Below, piece after piece: positions 56,909-64,000 of a stretch of 64,000 nucleotides of DNA. Numbering within the stretch: position 1 is the stretch's first letter; each line of letters begins with the position of its first letter. The stretch is taken from assembly GCF_014066305.1 (NCBI RefSeq), contig NW_023501050.1, forward strand, positions 248,001 through 312,000. Direction: 5' to 3'. Both the position numbers and the translations under genes were made by a program. Below the pieces are notes generated by a model. The model worked only from the letters and a program-made list of their open reading frames with translations, searched no databases and had not been told where the DNA came from. Source of the stretch: Letharia columbiana. Lineage: Eukaryota; Ascomycota; Lecanoromycetes; Lecanorales; Parmeliaceae.

Positions 56909-57076
56909 TTTCACTGCGATCAAGGCATGCATTGGGCGGGTTTCCGTCTACATTGTGGACATACACATTCTTTAAGCTGGCGTTGAAGGACACTCCTTTC
57001 ACTGAGATCAAGGCATGCATAGGGATGAATTTGCGTCTGCATTGCGGGCAAACACACTCTTTTCGCAGGCGTAGAA
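56909..57076. repeat. Two-copy tandem repeat, period 88 bp, encoding a CxxC peptide on the minus strand
   Basis: TTTCACTGMGATCAAGGCATGCAT starts at 56909 and 56997, followed by matching GCGTCTRCATTG.GG.CA.ACACA. On the minus strand one unit reads KECVCPQCRRKFIPMHALIS and the other unit has CVCPQC turned into VYVHNV in that frame. Perhaps a fragment of a zinc-finger-like gene. Confidence 0.6.
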
Positions 57077-58177
57077 GTCATATTATGCAATGGTACTGGC
57101 TCTAAGTACTCAATTAACACACCCCTTCCATTGTTGTACGCTTTGCGCTTCTCTAGTACCATATCAAACTCTTTTACAGGCAGGATATCAGTAGCATTGA
57201 ACGATCAATCCGCTCAAACACTGATCATAGCAGCATGCACTAGAGATTTCTGCCGCTGTCCCACGCTCTCCCCAAGCACTCAAAATCGTAGGTGAAAAGC
57301 TTGATGCGCCAGCAACCAGAGCTGACCTCTGGGCGACTCCTCTACTGGAACCCACTTCCTTGGGGTACCCCGGGGTACTTCTCCGTGTGGCAATGACTTA
57401 CCGACTGCGCTAGGCGCCTGCCCGAATATGAGAAAGTTGATGCCGGGTGGCTGCAGTTCGGGAGACGCCAACTCATGGCCATCAGCAACGGCATCACCCT
57501 TCGACACGTTGCAGCGTCTCATTCCTTGCAGCTCTCCGAAAACACAGCCCCATGAGATCTTCCGACCGTCCAGTAGGAATGGTTCGGAGTGTGTAAGGGT
57601 GTGGACCTCGATGTCGGCAAGTTCCAGCGCTGAGGGTTGCCTAGATTCTAAGGAAATTCGGGCCAATAGAGACGTTCACGTCTTTCCGAGAAATATTCAG
57701 GCGACGATTCTCTATCTTACTGGCCGCACACATCAGCCCTAGCCTGCTGCACTGAAACTCCGTCGGCTTGATTGCAATGCAAGATTCCGGAGCCTCCACA
57801 AAGAGGGGCTGCTACAAGTTCCAAACCAAATAATCTGGTGGGGCTTAGCGCAGAATGATACCTGAGTTTTCTGCAACCACTGTCGCCCATTCGTATTTGT
57901 GTCAATGTTTTACAGCATGCTTTTAAAACAGGAGAGAATCATGCAGCAGGCATAGATGCATGCAATACCTCCCTGCTCTTCATTTTGTTCTTCATCAATT
58001 CTCTACGTCTCGTATTTCTGTACTTATAGATCACAAAAAAAAAGACTTTCGCGTGATTTATTTCTAAGATACAAATATGATGATATAAAGCACACCGTAC
58101 ACGGAAACTATAACAATACTCTCTTTCCTTCCCCCAAGACACTCTGCTCAAAGCACCGCATTCTAGAAACCAACGCC
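57077..58177. other. Gene-poor region
   Basis: A 128-codon minus frame (57280-57666) is unsupported. 57942-57998 is the duplicated leader shared with 56001-56059. An A-run (9 A) lies near 58036. Nothing else seen. Confidence 0.35.
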
Positions 58178-58460
58178 ATGAGTCAATCAAAACAGGCCGA
58201 TCCAGAACACAAAGCGACCGCTTTCTACATCAGATTCAAGACCGAGCTGGCTGCCAGCGCTTACACAGAGGTCGTTTATGCCGTAAACAAGGAAAGAATG
58301 GAGAACAATGGCCCGATCGCCGCCACGAATGACCTCAAGATAGTTTGCAAGGTTGAGGTTACAATTGATTCCCTTAAGAAATACTATCAAGAATGTACAT
58401 TCTTTCGTTTTTATATCTAGAATATTATTTTTATATATAGGCTGTAGCTTTTGCCCCTGA
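58178..58460 (+). CDS. Small protein of unknown function (MSQ-2)
   Basis: ATG 58178 begins MSQSKQADPEHKATAFYIRF, then TELAASAYTEVVYAVNKER and IVCKVEVTIDSLKKYYQE. The unspliced frame stops at 58420. A GTACAT donor at 58395 and acceptor ATATATAG at 58440 would instead give a C-terminus CCSFCP ending 58460. No signal peptide or domain. Weakly supported; shares leader DNA with the gene at 56164. Confidence 0.4.
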
Positions 58461-58959
58461 GTGGACGCTTGACAGACGGCCCAGTAGCCATGTCTAATAC
58501 TATACTAGATTGCTTGGCCATCTTATTGGACTTCGTGTTGGATGGGGGCGAAAATACCAGGCAGTGCAGTTGATGAAATACGGACGATGTCGAGCGTTGC
58601 TGTGGGGCTGCAGGGTGGTTTAAAAAGCCGCCCCGGGGTGGATAGATATCATCCCAGGCTTGGTCTGACAGATTTGAAGGCGCTTCTGAGAAGATTCTGT
58701 TGTACCGGAAGGTTCGGGCGATTGTGTTCACTGATCGACAACATCAGTAAAGCTCTTGAACTCGAAGGTTGCAGTATTTACGCTTGGAGCGATGAGCGGT
58801 GGCCTGCAAGGAAGCCTCAGGCGCTGCAGCATACGAGAAGCAAAAGAATGCTACGCTTAGACAAATGTGCTCAGCTGATGACGTCCCAAGTCGATTTGAT
58901 TTCGAGATAAGGGTGTAGAAATGATAGGTTCTTCTGAAAAGGGTTGAGAACGAAGGCAT
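58417..58959 (-). pseudogene. UstYa/DUF3328-like protein remnant
   Basis: The minus strand around 58731-58560 encodes FRYNRIFSEAPSNLSDQAWD, then PPRGGFLNHPAA and SVFHQLHCL. That is the first half of the UstYa/DUF3328 fold, including the HxxHC-type motif HQLHC. UstYa-like oxidases cyclise fungal ribosomal peptides (dikaritins) and modify other metabolites. The N-terminal membrane anchor should lie upstream, where a minus frame (58959-58744, MPSFSTLFRRTYHFYTLIS) is separated by a stop and frame change. The second HxxHC motif is not recognisable downstream. No precursor peptide gene or other biosynthetic gene is adjacent. Fragment or dead gene. Confidence 0.55.
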
Positions 58960-60067
58960 GCTAGGCCCAATGTCTAAGGCCTCGAGAAGTCTCAGTGAGA
59001 AGCGTACTGTGGGAGTCGAGGGGGAAGATCTCTATCAAATATGAATTGAAAGGACGATGAGTCATACGTCCAAAATTAGGAGAATATTGCTCTTGGGGGA
59101 AAAAGTTGGGGGACCCACGAATCATCTAACACGACTTGGTGATTGGCTGGAAAACACGTCGCTTATCAATAGTGCTTGTCCTCCACATTGAAGTCAGGAG
59201 TCAATCAGAGCATTTTGATCCATACTTAAATTTCACAGGCTGAGATCATTTTTCTGGAATTGTTTAGAGAACATAACATGGAACTACAATAACTGAACAT
59301 TAACATTTCTTCTTCTTGAAGTTGACAGATAAATGATGAGAAACACTTTCAGCTGCTGATGACAGCTAATTGGGGATGGTACTCGTGGTTTCTGACTCAT
59401 GGTCCCAAGAAGACCGAGGGCTAGCACATGCAATGACTTTTCCTTTGGTTTTCTTCCATTAGGGAGGTTTAGCAACATTTTTCATAAGGATTTTTCATAA
59501 CCTTAGTGGCCCTACAGCGAGAGAGATAGCATAAACCTATGAACATACAATACTCGAAGGCGTTCATGAGCGCCCTTCGGCTCCACACCTCGGGCAAGGT
59601 CGTCCATAGCCGCTTCAATTAGCGTGTGCAGAAGACTGAAATCTTGCCATTGAAATTTGTCTCGCGAGTCGGATTGTACTACGTATCGATACGCATAGTT
59701 TCTCTCGAAGACTAGGTTTGTCGTATCGATACAGTAGCTTCGTAGATTAAATCATAGATCAAAGGAGTCTCGTAGGGTATAAGGTAGGACAAGAGAGTAT
59801 CGTACGATACGAGGATACCTGCTAAGCTAGCTCACTCGCTACTGATTTCTACCCAGATATGCAGTATACTGGCAAATTAACTTGTCAAAGTTCGTACTTT
59901 TATAATTCATGGTTTTGCCATGAACTCTCTTACTCCCTGATAGATCATAGCAGAATGTATCCTTCCTTAGGCAAGAACCGGAGTGATAGGAAGGAAGCCA
60001 TGCCTTGAGGGTTGTGGTAACACTTTGTTGAGCTGCATTGAGCCCTGTCACTACCAAGCATGCCAGC
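58960..60067. other. Gene-poor region with cluster of short palindromes
   Basis: No convincing gene. 59682-59810 holds perfect palindromes CGTATCGATACG (59682-59693), GTATCGATAC (59721-59730) and GTATCGTACGATAC (59797-59810), within sequence rich in TCGTAG and GTATCG words. The rest is unremarkable. Confidence 0.5.
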
Positions 60068-61795
60068 TCACCACCCAAACTCCTCCCCATGCCAGAAAAC
60101 ATTCCTTCCTTTCCAAACCCATCTCGTGACTTCCCTTCTAACACTCGCACCCATGCCACGGGGCCCACAAACCAAAACCGCTACCCTCTCACGGCTATCG
60201 AACGAGAAAACTTCATCGACTATGGTACGAAAATCGGGACGACCATCTCGCATCGTCTTTGCAGCTCTGGAGGTAGCATCCTCAGGCGAAGTCGAGTCAC
60301 TGAGTAGCCGATCTCGCTCCTGCAGCTCGATGGAATCACTGACTTCCGCTTCTGATTTACTCTGTGGTCTGCGAGCTGAGGGCTCCGACTCCCGTCCATC
60401 GACATCACCTTGAGTGGCATATGCGTGGAAGCTTTCAGGTAGAATGTCACAAGCTTCAAGCAGCTGCTTGATGCCCCATTGAGCGTCCGCGATTTGCCGG
60501 ACACTCCACACAAACTTAGGACTTGGTATGTGCTCCTCACGAGCCTTTCTCTGCAGCAAGTCAAGGTAAAGTGGTAACGTGAATGTTGCTCCCACACCAC
60601 CTGCAACAAAGAGCACCCGATCATAAGTCGCAAGATCAGGAAAATAGTTTGCGGCGCCATAGGGACCTTCGAGCGTAAGGCTGGTGGTCTTTTGCTTGGC
60701 GGCATAATCAGCGAGCATTGCCGTTGTTCCGGAGAGAGCACGAGCCACAAGCTTGATCTTATTGTCGCTATGAGGATCCCTATTGGCGATTGAGAAAGGG
60801 TTAATACGGAGTTTCTGGGGCAGCGATGGAAAACCAAGGTATATGTGCTGGCCTGGGGTGTATTTCTTGGAAGAAAGAGGTTTCGTCAGCGCTATGCTGA
60901 TGGCGAGTAGATTAGCTGAAGGGATCAGCTCGATAGCTGCATCAGCTGTTGCCTGCGACACATTGCGTTGCAAAATGACAAGTAGGTAGATGGCCGCTGA
61001 TTCGACAATATACAGTCGAAGATGCGAGACGTGGAAGAATAGTATTGGTAGGATTGATGCAGAAAGGATAACGTGGAGATAGAAAAAGACGCGGTAATTC
61101 CATGTGCGGATCCTGGCAAGAGCGGTAGTCCCAATGAGCAGAAAGGTCGTGATGGCTGATAACCCCAGTATCACGTCCCGATCCTGAATCCTCTTGAGCA
61201 GGAGGCTCATCTGGATGTAGAAGTTCAAGTACATTGTTGCGTGGACTGAGAAGAAAGCGATGAGTATTCTCCCGAAAAGCCGGTGGTAGGGGTTGAGTTC
61301 CTCATGGGACATTCGAGTCAGATATTGGATAGGACTCCAAGATTTGGCGGCAAGCAAATAATGTACTGGCAGTTGCGAAGCCGCTACGATGCCGAATCGT
61401 TTGGTCAAGTGGAGGTAGTCGTCGCCGGTATCCTTAAACACAAGCACAAGCAGCCACATTGCCCAAAGCCCAGCAATGAGCCATTCCTGTCGGGTGTTCC
61501 ATCCCTCAAGGACCTCTTCATCAAGAGACCAACGGGTTCGTGCTAGTAGGTTCGTTGAATAGCTTGTAGCAGGCTGTTGGAACCTGGACACGACTGGACT
61601 TCGATGCTCTTTGACCGTCTGAGGTTTGAACGGCCATGTTCTTGATATCAGAAGACGCATTCCGAGACATAGTTGATACATTAGCGGTAGGAGCAAGACA
61701 GAAAATTGCGCAAATTGGCCATAGCCGTCCAACAATTGGCGTCGACGCAAGTTTTGCTCATCGTTCAAGGTAACGAAATGGTAAGGGAAGCCCAT
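60068..61795 (-). CDS. Ferric reductase-like transmembrane oxidoreductase (FRE/NOX superfamily)
   Basis: Moves electrons from NADPH through FAD and two hemes across the membrane, typically to reduce ferric or cupric ions before uptake. Single exon, 575 residues from ATG 61795. The N-terminal half has about seven hydrophobic segments. Ferric-reductase-type His lie in LPVHYLLAAKS, FFSVHATMYLNF, FFYLHVILSASILP and LFFHVSHLRLY, supplying two heme pairs. The FAD site reads GQHIYLGFP..RINPFSIAN (canonical HPFT becomes NPFS). NADPH-binding blocks are LEGPYGA, LFVAGGVGATFTLPLYLDLL and VLVCGPRGMGASVRREV. A polar Ser/Glu-rich loop sits before the last block. No multicopper oxidase or permease gene adjoins. 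Intact. Confidence 0.9.
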   Translation of the reverse strand: MGFPYHFVTLNDEQNLRRRQLLDGYGQFAQFSVLLLPLMYQLCLGMRLLISRTWPFKPQTVKEHRSPVVSRFQQPATSYSTNLLARTRWSLDEEVLEGWNTRQEWLIAGLWAMWLLVLVFKDTGDDYLHLTKRFGIVAASQLPVHYLLAAKSWSPIQYLTRMSHEELNPYHRLFGRILIAFFSVHATMYLNFYIQMSLLLKRIQDRDVILGLSAITTFLLIGTTALARIRTWNYRVFFYLHVILSASILPILFFHVSHLRLYIVESAAIYLLVILQRNVSQATADAAIELIPSANLLAISIALTKPLSSKKYTPGQHIYLGFPSLPQKLRINPFSIANRDPHSDNKIKLVARALSGTTAMLADYAAKQKTTSLTLEGPYGAANYFPDLATYDRVLFVAGGVGATFTLPLYLDLLQRKAREEHIPSPKFVWSVRQIADAQWGIKQLLEACDILPESFHAYATQGDVDGRESEPSARRPQSKSEAEVSDSIELQERDRLLSDSTSPEDATSRAAKTMRDGRPDFRTIVDEVFSFDSRERVAVLVCGPRGMGASVRREVTRWVWKGRNVFWHGEEFGW

Positions 61796-62379
61796 TTTGC
61801 TAAAACGAATGCAAATTACTGGAGATTATGCGTGCGTCTAGTGGAATCCTAAATTACAAAGGCATTACAAGTATTGCCGGAAAGGTTTTGAGACTATACA
61901 GAAAACAATCGTACGTATAATTTTGCACATGGACAGGAGAAAAATGTCTGAAGGCGAGATACATGAAATGTCAGTCAGCGCACTACCCACCCGAACTGCT
62001 CGCGCTAGTAGCGGTTGTCTTATGCCCTAAGCGTTCATTACGCCCGTTCCAGCTAAGCCGAGTTTAGGTGTAAGTGCTCAGCCCTATGAAACTGCAACCG
62101 ATGTCTGAGATCCCAATCAAGGAACCATGGAGAGCGGTCGGTCACAAGAGAAGAAAGCCTGCATGAACTCGTCTATCACATCATTCTTGTCATCAGGTTT
62201 GCTGTCAAGTGTTGCAAGAGTCCTTATGCTTTTATATCACCTCTGGTCAGCGTGCTCTACGTAGTCCTTAGTCGATTGTTCAAACACGAATACCATACTA
62301 TAAAATGACACCCGCGACCCCGGAGCTCCTCGCCCTTCGTCTCCCTGGAATTACCACAGTTCCCAACACTGTTCCACAG
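61796..62379. other. Intergenic region
   Basis: Upstream side of the ferric reductase. No iron-regulator GATA cluster is obvious to me. No genes seen. Confidence 0.35.
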
Positions 62380-62987
62380 TCAGAAATGTCCCGTTAGATT
62401 GATGCTGCTGTTAGCGCTCGCTCGGTGGTATTTGGTCAATTTCCATCCGTGGCACGGTTCTGCTCCTCCAGAATGGTAAGTACGCCTTATGGCTGAGACT
62501 GACCACAGCTCACTGCATAAAAATCCTTCCATGTCCTCTTCAATCTTGGTATTCTCTTTGAAAAGTTGGCGAATCTGGATGAGCTTTGGATTGATGGGAT
62601 CGATAGTATCCACATCGCGCTCCCTCATTGGAATCATGTTAAGAGTGCCTGCTGGCATGAACTTGATCATTTCTCGTTCATTTTGGTATCCTGTAGAAGC
62701 CTAAACTGCAGGTGATATCACAAGAGGGTTCCGAACATACATTCGTTGCAGACAAGTTCTTTATCTCTTGCCATTTTCTGGAACTGGTCTTGATACTTTG
62801 TGTCCTCTTTCAGTTGGCCTTCCAAGTCTCCATCGTTCCGCTGGTTGCGAAATATCAAAGCTTTCAGTTGGCTTTCCATGAATCCTGGTGTAATATCGTC
62901 GTAAAGATGATACGCATGCTCGTTGTGATTTAACGCGTTCAATGAAGACGTGGTCGTACCAGATACGGCAATTGCTGGGAATTTCAA
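62380..62987 (-). pseudogene. Unknown fungal gene, probably broken
   Basis: Two protein-like minus frames. 62987-62718 contains NHNEHAYHLYDDITPGFMES, then LKALIFRNQRNDGDLEGQLK and FQKMARDKELVCNE. 62670-62380 contains MIKFMPAGTLNMIPMRERDV and FKENTKIEEDMEGFLC. A GTATGT donor after VCNE and a CTACAG acceptor would join them but create TGA at the junction (TGG would restore it, a G-to-A change). I do not recognise the family. Confidence 0.35.
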
Positions 62988-63208
62988 TGAGGTCCACTCT
63001 TGGGGAGCTCATCGTTGAGGTTCCAATGGACTTGGTATTCGACATTCAGGGATTTGGACGCCTGATAGATCGCCTTGAACCTATACATAGCGCGGTCGAA
63101 ATCATAAGCCTCATCCCAAAAATTGACAAAGTTCGGAACATGAATTCATACTTTGATCAATGCAAGAGTATTTTTTCTCAGTCTCGTGAGTAATGAACTG
63201 TACTATTT

Positions 63209-64000
63209 CTATTGGATTCCCGCTGTCTGCGGGATTCGAGCCGCTTGGAAGGATGTACGAGGCTTGCCAATTTTGGTGGCAGGTGAGTCTTTTCCGCGTT
63301 CGTTACTTTCTGCTAAGTTGAGACCCTCATTATTAATACCGACTTGTCTAAGTTGATGCCTGTACACAGATGTGTCCGAATGTACTGAGTTGCTAATGAA
63401 ATCCTCAGCAATAGGAGGCAATTGTCGGCTGCCAAGGGACTTTTTAGAGCGAGTGATCATGTTATTTTCTATACTGACCAAGGCTACATTGATCCGGAAG
63501 GCAGATGCTATGGGAAGGTCGTTCGAAGCCGGGACGATCCGCTAATCATAAGCCTTCCCGTGAGTAACCCGAGTGCGGAAAATCCTATGCTCCTCGATGA
63601 CTTTGCAGTAGAGATAGTAAGTCTTTTGGTTATAGCTAATATACTCAAGCACCCTCGCCGCGTTGAAGCTTTTTCTTGGAGGACGCTCGAGCTGCATCGG
63701 CAGCTGCACCTCGGCATGTACGAAGCAAGGCTGTGCCAATCTGATATTGCACGCTTTCCGCTGGCGCGCCTTTAGCGTTTTGAATTACGCCGAAATTGAT
63801 GGCAGGGAATAGGACAATTGATGAGCCACTTCCTCGAGGACACCCGCATCGTTGGCTACAATGTTTACCTTTTTGAAGATCGCAAAGTGCCAAGCGCCTT
63901 CAATGATAGTCTCATAGGACACGCGAAGGTGGCCAAGAAGCGTGATGCATTGCCACAGCTTCCGGGAAGCATCTTTTGCGGTTTCATCTAATTCTGACAT
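63209..64000 (-). pseudogene. OTT_1508-like deaminase gene, inactivated by RIP-type mutations (runs off the window)
   Basis: A single minus frame runs from 64000 to 63209, broken only by TAA (63785-63787) and TAG (63542-63544). Around 63740-63540 it reads AQPCFVHAEVQL, then YISYNQKTYYLYCKVIEEHR and HGKAYD. This matches the OTT_1508-like deaminase pattern C.VHAE.QL..IG.SK..C.LC...HG.Y, known from many fungal proteins of unknown substrate. The HAE motif is kept, but the Cys of the second zinc motif are Tyr (TGY to TAY) and both stops fit C-to-T change of CAA/CAG. This is the RIP pattern. The tail carries MITRSKKSLGSRQLPP. The true N-terminus probably lies beyond the window. Confidence 0.6.

Noticed and set aside
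57280..57666. 128-codon minus-strand ORF
   Set aside because: No protein-like conservation features that I can recognise.
40000..64000. A secondary-metabolite or RiPP gene cluster (NmrA-like, UstYa-like and ferric reductase genes within 15 kb)
   Set aside because: No core synthase, precursor peptide, transporter or pathway regulator; several members are dead and the intervening genes are housekeeping.

Overview
The window is nuclear DNA of a filamentous ascomycete (Pezizomycotina). Genes have short introns (about 45-110 bp) with GTRNGT-like donors and CTRAY branch sites. Families present include caleosin, VID24/GID4, PTH11-like receptor, UstYa/DUF3328, OTT_1508-like deaminase and DUF7730/F-box-like proteins. 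The 20 kb block of extremely AT-rich, CpA/TpG-depleted retrotransposon DNA is what repeat-induced point mutation (RIP) leaves. A dothideomycete with AT-rich blocks fits best, but that placement is inference.

Layout. (1) 1-445: 5' end of a poly(ADP-ribose) polymerase gene, minus strand. (2) 621-20512: nested LTR retrotransposons, all RIP-destroyed. An outer Ty1/Copia element has LTRs 621-813 and 20325-20512. A chromodomain Ty3/Gypsy element B (LTR start 5339, LTR end 19411) sits in its reverse transcriptase. A second chromodomain Gypsy element C (12570-19380, perfect 5-bp target duplication) sits in B's 3' LTR. A 0.15 kb insertion lies in the same LTR, and there is an odd 315 bp poly-A/T tract at 5023-5337. 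(3) 21-34 kb: mostly intact housekeeping genes: caleosin, a small F-box-like protein, an NNT1/EFM7-like methyltransferase, EFM4 methyltransferase, a GID4/VID24-like degron receptor and a DgoD-type galactonate dehydratase. (4) 34-42 kb: small lineage-type genes: a tandem pair of secreted Cys-containing proteins (one frameshifted), a pair of proteins ending in CaaX boxes, a RING protein, a single-pass membrane protein with Cys-rich ectodomain, and a small coiled-coil protein. (5) 42.7-49.8 kb: several decayed genes (HeLo-like/ankyrin protein, secreted protein, RING protein, NmrA-like protein) around one intact DUF7730/F-box-like gene. (6) 50-54 kb: PIN4 parvulin and an inosine/uridine nucleoside hydrolase (convergent, 12 bp apart; the hydrolase appears to have an 8-nt micro-exon), then a PTH11-like receptor. 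(7) 54-64 kb: sparse region with degenerate tandem repeats, two small unknown genes sharing a duplicated leader, a UstYa-like remnant, an intact ferric reductase, and an OTT_1508-like deaminase gene carrying C-to-T stops and Cys-to-Tyr changes.

The genes do not form one pathway or cluster. What unites the window is genome dynamics: layered retrotransposition, RIP, local tandem duplication of small genes, and decay of accessory genes. NNT1/EFM7-like and EFM4 may both act on eEF1A, and PARP, GID4, PIN4, EFM4 and URH1 are ordinary cellular functions. I found no convincing new defence or biosynthetic system. The best leads are the CaaX protein pair, the tandem secreted-protein pair, the micro-exon, the post-chromodomain extensions of the Gypsy elements and the mutated deaminase.
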